A stretch of 64,000 nt of DNA from an uncultured Atopostipes sp. (GTDB taxonomy: Bacteria > Bacillota > Bacilli > Lactobacillales > Carnobacteriaceae_A). Below the pieces are notes generated by a model. It was not told where the DNA came from, did no database searches, and saw only the letters and a list, made by a program, of their open reading frames with translations. Below are positions 9,093 to 16,854 of the stretch, in pieces. Where the stretch lies: assembly GCA_910588235.1 (NCBI GenBank), contig CAJUOQ010000005.1, positions 4,493 through 68,492 of the forward strand. Direction: 5' to 3'. Positions within the stretch are counted from its first letter, which is position 1. Each line of letters begins with the position of its first letter. The translations under genes and the position numbers were made by a program.

Positions 9093-9593
9093 ATGCAAAA
9101 AAGAATTACATGGAAAGATAATATCTTTTTACTGATGCCTTTCGTCATTATGTTTTTACTATATTGGAGTTCCTCCATGTCTTATGAAACTCAGAGTTTG
9201 ACCTCACCGCTTGATACTCTTCTAGCAGGAAGACCTTTCGAAAATCTTTTATCTCAGTTTGAATTTACATATGCTGGAAATTTGGTTTCGATTAAAAGTG
9301 ATGGTTATGTTTCTTTTATTGAATTTTTTATTCGAAAAGGTGCGCATTTTTTCAGCTTTTTCTTTCTTGGTTTCTTTTGGGTCTTAGGTTTAAGAAAAAG
9401 AATGCGAGAAGAGTGGCTCGTTGTCTTACTTTCGATTTTACTTTGTATTGGTTATGCCTCTTTCGATGAATTACGTCAAAGCTTTCATCCGGGAAGGACA
9501 GGAATTATGGCCGATGTTATTTTAGACACTGCAGGAGCAATTGCTGGAGTGGGGATCGCTTGGTTACTGACAAAAAAGAAAGTCATCCAATAA
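9093..9593 (+). CDS. VanZ-like membrane protein
   Basis: Small integral membrane protein of 166 residues with about four hydrophobic segments (about 12-28, 78-97, 108-124 and 140-160). VanZ-family signatures are present: RKGAHF in the second membrane region and DELRQSFHPGRTG followed by DVILDTAGA. VanZ lowers teicoplanin sensitivity in enterococci, but most chromosomal members have no known role. The gene stands alone after an AGGATG ribosome site. The name does not imply glycopeptide resistance. Confidence 0.85.
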   Translation: MQKRITWKDNIFLLMPFVIMFLLYWSSSMSYETQSLTSPLDTLLAGRPFENLLSQFEFTYAGNLVSIKSDGYVSFIEFFIRKGAHFFSFFFLGFFWVLGLRKRMREEWLVVLLSILLCIGYASFDELRQSFHPGRTGIMADVILDTAGAIAGVGIAWLLTKKKVIQ

Positions 9594-9683
9594 AAAGTCA
9601 TGAAAAATTCATCAGATTTATATGTACAAGTAGAAAAAATCTATTATAATAAATTCCATATTTAGTTATAGGGGGTTCTTAAA

Positions 9684-10382
9684 ATGAACAATTCAAATAA
9701 AGTTCGACCAGAATACCGCTCAGAATATCGAGCAGAATTGGTCCATGTTCCTGAAGTGATCCGCCGCTCATCAGGAATTATTATAAATAGCAGAAGATAC
9801 AAATCCTTCTTGTTTTCTTCTGATGTGGCAACGATCATGTATTCCGATGCGGATGTTGTATTGGCGGTCTACCCATATTCCCCACATCCAGCAATTATAA
9901 AAGCGTTAAGTGATGTTGCCCCTGTTCCGCTAGCTGCTGGTGTTGGAGGCGGGGTTACCCAGGGAAAACGCTCAGAAACTATTGCAGGTTTTGCGGATGC
10001 TTATGGTTGTTTGGCTGTTGTTTTAAATTCAGCCGTCAATGCAGAGACTGTTCGAGCTGTATATGAAGCCGTGGACATTCCGATCATTTACACCGTTATT
10101 TCTAAACACATGGAAATTGACGAGCATATTGAAGCGGGGGTCTCCATCTTAAACATCAGCGGTGGAAGAGAAACGAATGAAATCGTTCGAACTTTCCGTG
10201 AAAGATATCCAGATATTCCAATTATCGCCACGGGTGGAAAGACCGACGAACAAATTTTAAAAACGATCGAAGCTGGAGCAAATGGTATTTCTTACACCCC
10301 ACCAACCACTCAAAAAGTTTTTCAAGAAAATATGGAAAAGTATCGTCAAGAATTAAGAACCGATGCGCTTGAAGAAGGATGA
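9684..10382 (+). CDS. Conserved TIM-barrel protein of unknown activity
   Basis: A cytoplasmic protein of 232 residues with an alternating beta/alpha pattern ending in ATGGKTDEQILKTIEAGANGISY. This resembles the phosphate-binding end of TIM barrels such as KDPG aldolase or tryptophan-synthase alpha relatives. Homologues in lactic acid bacteria are generally labelled only 'hydrolase'. The glycine-rich AAGVGGGVTQGKRSET segment near residues 93-108 may be a ligand loop. A TATAAT at 9645-9650 and a GGGGG ribosome site precede the gene, and a terminator follows. I cannot name a substrate. Confidence 0.7.
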   Translation: MNNSNKVRPEYRSEYRAELVHVPEVIRRSSGIIINSRRYKSFLFSSDVATIMYSDADVVLAVYPYSPHPAIIKALSDVAPVPLAAGVGGGVTQGKRSETIAGFADAYGCLAVVLNSAVNAETVRAVYEAVDIPIIYTVISKHMEIDEHIEAGVSILNISGGRETNEIVRTFRERYPDIPIIATGGKTDEQILKTIEAGANGISYTPPTTQKVFQENMEKYRQELRTDALEEG

Positions 10383-10389
10383 ATATTAA

Positions 10390-10418
10390 AAGACTCACTT
10401 TTTGAAGTGGGTCTTTTT
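10390..10418 (+). terminator. Terminator after the TIM-barrel gene
   Basis: An 11-bp stem (AAGACTCACTT / AAGTGGGTCTT, one G-T pair), loop TTTG, then a short T run. Confidence 0.8.
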
Positions 10419-10437
10419 GTATCTTTAAAATATAATA

Positions 10438-10642
10438 TCACTGCGGGTCGTTAATTCATTTAACGATCGGCTAGATGTTCACCGCAAGACGTTAATCATT
10501 TTATCTACCGGCTGGGTGCTCCCCGCGAGACGCTAATCGTTTTATCTACTGGCTGGGTGCTCACCGCGAGACGTTAATCGTTTTATCTACTGGTTGGACA
10601 CTGACCACGGGCAGATAATCTATTTATGTTCCGGCTAGAAAT
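10438..10642. repeat. Five tandem copies of a 41-bp unit
   Basis: Units start at 10438, 10479, 10520, 10561 and 10602. Copies 2-4 are nearly identical, sharing GACGTTAATCGTTTTATCTA with few changes. Copies 1 and 5 are degenerate, as expected for array edges. The unit junction contains GGTG-CT-CACC, a small inverted repeat. The block fills most of the 429-bp space between the TIM-barrel terminator and the yebC promoter. No reading frame crosses it. It is either a minisatellite or a multi-site binding region. Confidence 0.85.
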
Positions 10643-10732
10643 CTCAAGTGAGGTTAGCGCAGGAAGACATAAAAAATAAAAAGAGTAATTCTCATGATTT
10701 ACAAAACATTGTTTAAATAACTTTTTAGAATA

Positions 10733-10761
10733 TTCAAAAAGGCGTCAAAGTGTGTTATAAT
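10733..10761 (+). promoter_or_regulatory. Extended -10 promoter of yebC
   Basis: TTCAAA (10733-10738), a 17-nt spacer and TATAAT (10756-10761), with TG one base upstream (TGTTATAAT). Confidence 0.8.
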
Positions 10762-10811
10762 AGTTCTTGTCTGATGTATGATAAGAAATAGAACTTAAGG
10801 AAGTGAAAAAT

Positions 10812-11537
10812 ATGGCAGGACATTCAAAATGGAACAACATTAAAGAACGTAAAGGTGCTCAAGATAAAAAACGAGGTAAATTATTCCAGAAATTAGTCAA
10901 AGAAATTTACCAAGCAGCTAAAGATGGTGGTCCTGATCCGGATATTAACCCAGGTTTAAGACTCGCAATTGATAAAGCGAAATCAAATAATATGCCGAAT
11001 GATAATGTTGAACGTGCGATCAAACGAGCAACTGACCCGAACGAGAGTGCAAATTATGAAGAAATTGTTTATGAAGGATACGGACCTAATGGTGTGGCTG
11101 TTTTAGTAGAAACTCTAACCGACAATACCAACCGAACCAGTACCGGTGTCCGAGTAGCCTTTGACCGAAATGGTGGAAATTTAGGTGAAAAAGGTTCCGT
11201 CAGCTACATGTTTGATCGAAAAGGTTATATTGTCATTGAGCGTGAAGGTTTAGATATTGACGAAGATACTATGTTTATGAGTGCTTTAGAAGCTGGTGCA
11301 GAAAATCTAGAAACTTCTGATGAAGTCTTTGAAATCTATACAGAAGGCAGTGACTTTGGAGCTGTCCGCGATGAATTAGAAAAAGAATATACACTCGCTC
11401 AAGCCGATTTAACCATGGTTCCTCGTATGTTTGTTCCAATTGATGAGGAAAATAAAGAAACGTTTGAGAATCTTATTGAAGCGCTTGAAGATGATGACGA
11501 TGTGAATGACGTTTATCATAATGCAGAGTTAGACTAA
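10812..11537 (+). CDS. yebC: YebC/PmpR family protein
   Basis: Conserved cytoplasmic protein of 241 residues. It starts with the invariant MAGHSKWNNIKERK at ATG 10812, 8 nt after AAGGAAG; a GTG nine bases earlier only adds three residues ahead of the canonical start. The TACO1/YebC fold is followed by the family's acidic C-terminus (EDDDDVNDVYHN). YebC proteins were first described as transcription regulators. More recent work links the family to translation of proline-rich stretches, which would overlap EF-P, encoded about 7 kb downstream. The gene has its own promoter and terminator. Confidence 0.92.
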   Translation: MAGHSKWNNIKERKGAQDKKRGKLFQKLVKEIYQAAKDGGPDPDINPGLRLAIDKAKSNNMPNDNVERAIKRATDPNESANYEEIVYEGYGPNGVAVLVETLTDNTNRTSTGVRVAFDRNGGNLGEKGSVSYMFDRKGYIVIEREGLDIDEDTMFMSALEAGAENLETSDEVFEIYTEGSDFGAVRDELEKEYTLAQADLTMVPRMFVPIDEENKETFENLIEALEDDDDVNDVYHNAELD

Positions 11538-11558
11538 AAAAACAATACATTGATTTAG

Positions 11559-11600
11559 AATACTGAAATTCGTTATTTTGACGAATTTCAGTATTTTTTT
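11559..11600 (+). terminator. Terminator of yebC
   Basis: A perfect 15-bp stem (AATACTGAAATTCGT / ACGAATTTCAGTATT), a 7-nt loop, then T7. Confidence 0.9.
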
Positions 11601-11697
11601 ATTTATTTTGAAGAAATTTCGTGAAAAACGAGAAAAGATGCAAATATTATATATAGGGAAAGAAATTGAGTGGACAAAAACAAGAAAGGGTGAATCT

Positions 11698-12762
11698 ATG
11701 GTTATTGAATCTTTTGCCAAATACTTAATCCAAAATGCAAAAGAATATGGAACAAGTGATATTCATGTTTTACCTGCAAAGGAAAACTTTAATCTGTACT
11801 TTCGATTAAACGGACGAATGGAAAAACAATATACGATTGAAATTGAGGAGGGGGTACGCTTAATTTCCTATTTTAAATATTTAGCAAGTATGGACGTTGG
11901 CGAGCGTCGTCGGCCGCAAACAGGTTCTTTAGTCTATGAACTAGCGGAAAATATCCAGCAAGACTTACGATTATCAACTATCGCGGACTATAAAGGCCAG
12001 GAATCACTTGTGATTCGTTTATTGGAATTACAAGAAGAAATATCTCTTGAAAACAGCACTTTTTTAAAGCATGAATTACGTTTTATGAAACGACTCATTG
12101 CCTACAAAAGTGGCCTTATCCTTTTTTCAGGACCAGTTAATTCAGGGAAGACTACGACAATGTATCAATTAGTACGCAATCGGATGCAGCAATCGACTAT
12201 GCAAGTGATCACGATTGAAGATCCCGTCGAAATAGAAGAAGAACAGTTTTTACAAATTCAAGTCAATGAACGAGCGGGAAATACTTATGAAGAATCTTTA
12301 AAAGCGAGTTTACGTCATCATCCCGATATTATTATCGTTGGAGAAATTCGGGATGAAGAAACCGCGCAGATGGCCGTCCGCGGAGCTTTAACTGGACATT
12401 TGATTATTGCCAGTGTGCATGCCAAAAACGCAGAAGGTGTGCTCGCGCGGATGAATGAGTTAGGGATTTCTTTGGAAATGTTACGTCAAACAACAATTGC
12501 GATTGTCTTTCAAAAATTATTACCCCTTTATTGTGGGTTATGTGAAGGCTACTGTCACTTACATTGTTCACATTATCCAGTCAATCAAAAACGGGCAGCT
12601 CTTTATGATGTCCTGACCAGCGAGGACATTCAAAGAATTACCGTTGCTGAAACAAAAACGGCCACCGTTAAGCGTAAACGAAATTTTAATCATTTGTTAA
12701 AGAAGGTGTACCTATATGGCTTCGTTTCAACAGAAACTTACAACCAGTATTTTATCCCGTGA
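11698..12762 (+). CDS. comGA: Competence pilus assembly ATPase ComGA
   Basis: Cytoplasmic GspE/PilB-type ATPase that powers the transformation pilus. I choose ATG 11698 after AAAGGGTGA (354 residues). An in-frame extension back to 11578 runs into the yebC terminator. Visible motifs: Walker A GPVNSGKT (145-152), Asp box ITIEDPVE, Walker B IIIVGEIRDEE and His box GHLIIASVHA. A compact cysteine cluster follows (Cys279, 282, 286, 290), probably a reduced form of the tetracysteine zinc site of GspE proteins. It overlaps comGB by 47 bp and opens a seven-gene comG operon. No clear ComX/SigH or ComK site is visible upstream. Confidence 0.93.
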   Translation: MVIESFAKYLIQNAKEYGTSDIHVLPAKENFNLYFRLNGRMEKQYTIEIEEGVRLISYFKYLASMDVGERRRPQTGSLVYELAENIQQDLRLSTIADYKGQESLVIRLLELQEEISLENSTFLKHELRFMKRLIAYKSGLILFSGPVNSGKTTTMYQLVRNRMQQSTMQVITIEDPVEIEEEQFLQIQVNERAGNTYEESLKASLRHHPDIIIVGEIRDEETAQMAVRGALTGHLIIASVHAKNAEGVLARMNELGISLEMLRQTTIAIVFQKLLPLYCGLCEGYCHLHCSHYPVNQKRAALYDVLTSEDIQRITVAETKTATVKRKRNFNHLLKKVYLYGFVSTETYNQYFIP

Positions 12763-13777
12763 AAAACCAGGTGAAAAAGGTATTTTTTTAAAGCGAGTGG
12801 GGATGTTATTGGAAGAAGGCTATTCGATGAAGGAGGCGCTGACGTTTTTATCAAAAATAGAAAAAGGGGTGACCAAAGGTTGGATTCAATCAATCCAAGA
12901 AGGCATGATTTTGGGCCATGCGTTTCATGAAGAATTAGAGAAACTTGGTTTTTCAAACAAAACATGTGCTCAGATCTATTTGGCTTCTCAAATAGGAAAT
13001 TATAGTCAAACCATTACACAATGCGGTGAACAACTTTTAGAGAGCTTAGAAAAACAAAAGAAATTGCGTTCACTTGCGACTTATCCTTTGCTCCTAGTGG
13101 TGTTTCTTCTGAGTATGTTGTTGTTCATGCGTTTTTTGATTTTACCGCATATGGAGTCTTTATTTATAGAGACGGGATCTGAACAGAACCTCTATTCCAA
13201 TCATTTAGTATGGATTGTTTATTATTCGCCACAAATTTTACTAGGTTTACTCGTTTTGTTTGTTATTGGTGGGTTTATTATAAAAAAGCACCTCGAGGGA
13301 AAAAGTATGCTTGAAAAAATCAATTTTTTTATGGCAATGCCTTTCGTGAAAAAGTATTTAAAAGATTATTATACGCAATTTTTCTTTTTCGAATGGGGGA
13401 ATTTATTTAAGAGTGGCAATAGTTTTCAAGACATTCTTTTCATGATGCAAAATGGTGAGGCATCGAAATTATTGCAAGAAACGGGGCAAGTTTTAGCAGC
13501 AGAAATGAAATTAGGAAAAGCGATTCATGAAGCCATTAATGTCTTACCGTTTTTCCATAAAGAAGGATTACAAGTCATTACGCACGGGGAAAATTTAGGG
13601 AAATTAAGTACCGAAATGTTGGTTTATGCCTCTTATTGCGAAACTCGACTGAATGAACGAGTAGAAAAACTAATGAGTAAAATTCAACCGATTATATTTT
13701 GTTTTGTAGCTTTAATGATTATCGCAATTTACAGCGCTTTGATGTTACCAATATTTTCTTTAATGGAGGGATTTTAA
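12716..13777 (+). CDS. comGB: Competence pilus platform protein ComGB
   Basis: Inner-membrane platform protein (GspF/PilC family) linking the ComGA ATPase to the growing pilus. The 353 residues contain two GspF domains and three hydrophobic helices (about 121-140, 170-190 and 328-347). Start ATG 12716 follows AGAAGGTG and lies inside the end of comGA, suggesting translational coupling. Its stop directly abuts the comGC start. Confidence 0.92.
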   Translation: MASFQQKLTTSILSREKPGEKGIFLKRVGMLLEEGYSMKEALTFLSKIEKGVTKGWIQSIQEGMILGHAFHEELEKLGFSNKTCAQIYLASQIGNYSQTITQCGEQLLESLEKQKKLRSLATYPLLLVVFLLSMLLFMRFLILPHMESLFIETGSEQNLYSNHLVWIVYYSPQILLGLLVLFVIGGFIIKKHLEGKSMLEKINFFMAMPFVKKYLKDYYTQFFFFEWGNLFKSGNSFQDILFMMQNGEASKLLQETGQVLAAEMKLGKAIHEAINVLPFFHKEGLQVITHGENLGKLSTEMLVYASYCETRLNERVEKLMSKIQPIIFCFVALMIIAIYSALMLPIFSLMEGF

Positions 13778-14065
13778 ATGAAAAAAATAATGCAAAAGAT
13801 GAAAGAAGAAGACGCTTTTACGTTAATAGAAATGGCTCTGGTTATCCTGATTATTGCCGCTTTATTATTAATTATTATTCCAAATATAGGCGGGGTCACG
13901 GAGACCGCAAACGATACGACGAACGACGCAATCGTCCAAACCGTCGAAACACAAAGAATTATTTATGAACTAGAAGAAAATGTAGAAAATGCTTCAGCTG
14001 AAGAGTTAGAAGCAGCAGGCTATATTACATCTGAGCAGTTATCAGCTTATAACGCTGCAAGATAA
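13778..14065 (+). CDS. comGC: Major competence pseudopilin ComGC
   Basis: Main subunit of the transformation pilus, 95 residues. The class III leader ends DA|FTLIEM; prepilin peptidase (ComC, not in this window) would cut before Phe and methylate it. Alanine at -1 is usual for ComGC. The hydrophobic assembly helix (LVILIIAALLLIIIPNIGG) and Glu5 of the mature form are intact. ATG directly follows the comGB stop, after a GGAGG site within comGB. Confidence 0.92.
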   Translation: MKKIMQKMKEEDAFTLIEMALVILIIAALLLIIIPNIGGVTETANDTTNDAIVQTVETQRIIYELEENVENASAEELEAAGYITSEQLSAYNAAR

Positions 14066-14073
14066 GGATTTGA

Positions 14074-14541
14074 ATGGATATGAAAACAAGAGAAGCAGGT
14101 TTTACTTTAATTGAATCTATCCTCCTCTTAATGATCACAGCCTCTTTACTACTCGTCCCGATGCTCTCCATTAATAAAATGATTGACAGCATCCAAACTG
14201 ATTTATTTTTCCGTGAACTTACTTCCAATATTACATTGATGCAGAATCATGCGATTTTGAATGGTGAAACGACAAGTGTCCAATTTGTGCCTGGGGCTGT
14301 TGATCAAGTACGCTTCCGGGTGAATAACCAGACGACTCATCCTTTGAATCGAGAGTTAAAATTGGAAAATGGTTTATATGAATTAAGAGGTCGAGAATAT
14401 AGTACATTTTCTTTTGCGCGAGATACAGGAAATATCTCACAAGCAAATACACGTGCTTTTCGGACGACACAAGGGGATTATGAATTGACTTATTGGTTAG
14501 GAAGTGGTCGATTTGAAATTACAAAAACTGCGGATAAATGA
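14074..14541 (+). CDS. comGD: Minor competence pseudopilin ComGD
   Basis: Minor pilin of the comG operon, 155 residues. The prepilin site EAG|FTLIES and a hydrophobic helix lie at the N-terminus; the globular part resembles the ComGD/GspH group. It starts 8 bp after comGC behind AAGGA and overlaps comGE. The position in the operon supports the name more than the divergent sequence does. Confidence 0.85.
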   Translation: MDMKTREAGFTLIESILLLMITASLLLVPMLSINKMIDSIQTDLFFRELTSNITLMQNHAILNGETTSVQFVPGAVDQVRFRVNNQTTHPLNRELKLENGLYELRGREYSTFSFARDTGNISQANTRAFRTTQGDYELTYWLGSGRFEITKTADK

Positions 14542-14818
14542 AAAAGGCTATTTACTTTTAGAAAGCTTGGTCACTTTAGCAATGATTGCGTCTATTTTAC
14601 TTCTTCTATATCCGTTAATTGTGGATTGGCTTGTATTACGTGATCATGAAAAAGAGCACGTTGAAGATATGAGAGTGTTATACGAACATTCGATGCAGTG
14701 GCCACAAATTCAAAATACTGAAGCTCCTTATTTAGTTGAAACCACGGACACCTCTTTAACGATTTTAAAAAATAAACAAGCGATGGGCGTGGAAATTTAT
14801 GAAATTGAATGGGATTAG
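14513..14818 (+). CDS. comGE: Minor competence pseudopilin ComGE
   Basis: Small minor pilin, about 101 residues, with the leader NEKG|YLLLES and one hydrophobic helix. I prefer TTG 14513, which lies 10 nt after AGGA; a GTG at 14504 would sit almost on the ribosome site. It overlaps comGD by 29 bp and comGF by 20 bp. Identification rests on pilin features and gene order. Confidence 0.75.
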   Translation: MKLQKLRINEKGYLLLESLVTLAMIASILLLLYPLIVDWLVLRDHEKEHVEDMRVLYEHSMQWPQIQNTEAPYLVETTDTSLTILKNKQAMGVEIYEIEWD

Positions 14819-15317
14819 ACAAGCAGGCTTTACACTCCTTGAAGCGCTAATTGCTTTATTACTATCTTCTCTAGTGTTGCTTTTACTAGCTTCAGGTATT
14901 CTAGAAGCCAGTAAAATAAAAGAAATCCTGGTGAATGACTCGCAAGCAGAAGCGACTCAATCCCATACGGTGAGTGGAGATCGCCAGCTGGAATGGCATC
15001 TTTTTTTAAACCAGCTGGAAACTTATTTAGAAGGCACCAAAAATCCACAAGTATTTAAAGAACAGATCTTGCTTGATGAATGGGAGGAAGAAACAAATAG
15101 ATATGTCGTGACTCGTTATGATCAAAGAGGCTCAAGAAATAATTTTGTTCGAAGTAAAAGCAATGGCTACAATAGAATGTTGACAGGTATTCAAACTGTT
15201 CATTTGAAAAAAGAAGAAGGCTGGTTATTATTAGATTTTACATTTAGAAATGGAGAAAATTATCAAGGGAAGGTCTGGGTGAATAGTTGGACAGAAGAAA
15301 CAGAAGAAAATCATTAA
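14799..15317 (+). CDS. comGF: Minor competence pseudopilin ComGF
   Basis: A protein of 172 residues with leader QAG|FTLLEAL, a hydrophobic helix and the ComGF-like body (LEWHLFLNQLETYL and DFTFRNGENYQGKVWV near the end). Its start lies inside comGE and its end inside comGG, so the last four com genes are tightly overlapped. Confidence 0.88.
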   Translation: MKLNGIRQAGFTLLEALIALLLSSLVLLLLASGILEASKIKEILVNDSQAEATQSHTVSGDRQLEWHLFLNQLETYLEGTKNPQVFKEQILLDEWEEETNRYVVTRYDQRGSRNNFVRSKSNGYNRMLTGIQTVHLKKEEGWLLLDFTFRNGENYQGKVWVNSWTEETEENH

Positions 15318-15844
15318 AATCTGAACAAGGGTATTTGCTCATTTCAACGCTCTTCTTTTTAATATTTAGTGGTCTTTTTTCCCAATCCCTGATTAAAATT
15401 TCAGGAAACCATATCTTACAACTACAACAAATATCTTCCGCTTATGAGGCTAAAACAACCCTTAATATGAGTAAGGAATTATTAAGACAACAAGCCGCAA
15501 CAGAAGAAATGCCTGAAAAGGGCTCAATGATTACTTCGGTGGGAACTGTTTTGATTGAGCGACAGGAAACTCCTGCAGAATTTATCTTTACTTTAACTCT
15601 GACAACAAATACGAACATGCAGTATTTCGACGAATTCGTGCTAGTGTTACCCGAGGAGGAAGAAGACGTAGAAGCGAAGGATGAAGAAACAGAAGAAAGA
15701 GAGGAGCTGGAAATAGAAATACAAGTAGATGAAAAACAAGCACCAAATAAAGAAGAAGCGGAAGAAAACACGAGAGAGTCAGAAGGAGAAAGTGAACAGG
15801 ACCTAAAAAAAGAAGCAAAAGAAGCAACCACCCCAAATCAGTAA
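15287..15844 (+). CDS. comGG: ComGG-like minor pseudopilin with a long acidic tail
   Basis: Last gene of the comG operon, 185 residues. TTG 15287 follows GGGTGA. The leader EQG|YLLIST and one membrane helix match the pilin plan. Residues after about 120 form a Glu-rich low-complexity tail, which is unusual for ComGG and may be exposed at the pilus tip or membrane surface. ComGG proteins are poorly conserved, so the name depends on position. Confidence 0.75.
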   Translation: MDRRNRRKSLKSEQGYLLISTLFFLIFSGLFSQSLIKISGNHILQLQQISSAYEAKTTLNMSKELLRQQAATEEMPEKGSMITSVGTVLIERQETPAEFIFTLTLTTNTNMQYFDEFVLVLPEEEEDVEAKDEETEEREELEIEIQVDEKQAPNKEEAEENTRESEGESEQDLKKEAKEATTPNQ

Positions 15845-15849
15845 GACGA

Positions 15850-15880
15850 AAAGATCGTTCAAAAATGGACGGTCTTTTTT
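15850..15880 (+). terminator. Terminator of the comG operon
   Basis: AAGATCGTTC pairs with GGACGGTCTT using two G-T pairs, followed by T6. Confidence 0.75.
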
Positions 15881-15939
15881 ATTATTTGTTCTGACTTCCT
15901 GTATAATAGAAAAAAGAGAACAGAAGTGAGGGAACAATA

Positions 15940-16734
15940 TTGGAACTAGAGAATACTAAAATTGGATTTATCGGTTATGGAAATATGGCCCAAGCAATGG
16001 CGACAGGTTGGGTAAAAACAGGTGGATTGGATCCTGATCATATTTATGCAAGTGCTCGTAATTTTGAAAAATTAAAGAACAACTGTGAGCAGCTAAGTAT
16101 TCATCCTTGTGAAAATGTGGAAGCACTCATTGAGCAAGTAGATATAATCATTTTAGCTGTAAAGCCTCATCAGATAGCAGCCGTTGTAGAACCTATAAAA
16201 GAAAAATTAAAAAATAAAATAGTAGTCTCCGTTGCTGTAAATTATACTTTTGCGATGTTTGAAGAAATCTTACTAGAGGGTACTGCTCATTTAAGTATTT
16301 TACCAAATACGCCTGTTTCGATTGGAGAAGGCATTATTATTATGGAAGAGCAGCATTCTTTATCAGCAAACCAGTTTACACTTGTTACGAGATTATTTGA
16401 ACAATTAGGTCTTGTACAGACGGTAGCTACAGAACAATTAGGTGTGGCTGGAGCTGTTGCTGGTTGTGGACCAGCTTTTGCAAGTATATTTATAGAAGCC
16501 CTAGCGGATGGAGCTGTAAAGTATGGTCTACCAAGAGAAGAAGCTTATCAATTTGCGAGTCAAGTGCTTGTAGGGACCGGGAAGTTGCAACTCGAAACAA
16601 AAGAACATCCAGGAGTTATGAAAGACAAGGTAACCTCTCCAGGCGGGACTACGATTAAAGGCGTGACGGCTTTAGAGAAAAATAACTTTCGACATGCGGT
16701 GATTTCTGCATTGGATGCGATTGAAGGGGAATAA
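15940..16734 (+). CDS. proC: Pyrroline-5-carboxylate reductase
   Basis: Last step of proline synthesis: reduces 1-pyrroline-5-carboxylate to proline with NAD(P)H. The 264 residues start at TTG 15940 after GTGAGGG. The Rossmann motif GFIGYGNMAQAM is at 9-20, and the C-terminal signature with VTSPGGTTIKGVTALE is complete. A TATAAT lies at 15902-15907. proB and proA are not in the window. Confidence 0.93.
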   Translation: MELENTKIGFIGYGNMAQAMATGWVKTGGLDPDHIYASARNFEKLKNNCEQLSIHPCENVEALIEQVDIIILAVKPHQIAAVVEPIKEKLKNKIVVSVAVNYTFAMFEEILLEGTAHLSILPNTPVSIGEGIIIMEEQHSLSANQFTLVTRLFEQLGLVQTVATEQLGVAGAVAGCGPAFASIFIEALADGAVKYGLPREEAYQFASQVLVGTGKLQLETKEHPGVMKDKVTSPGGTTIKGVTALEKNNFRHAVISALDAIEGE

Positions 16735-16792
16735 ATGATCTTTGTTTCTGACAACTTTAATTTTTGCTAGCCTATATTTATAGTGGATAGTT

Positions 16793-16801
16793 TGCTATAA
16801 T
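16793..16801 (+). promoter_or_regulatory. Extended -10 element before the M24 peptidase gene
   Basis: TGCTATAAT (TG, one base, TATAAT). No good -35 is seen, as is common for extended -10 promoters. Confidence 0.6.
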
Positions 16802-16854
16802 AGAGGACGGCTTATAGATTGTCTGAAAGATCTGACAAAGAAAGGTGAACATTC

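Noticed and set aside
11578..11697. N-terminal extension of ComGA and a possible competence box (GACGAATT) in it
   Set aside because: The stretch is part of the yebC terminator and the box matches the ComX consensus poorly.
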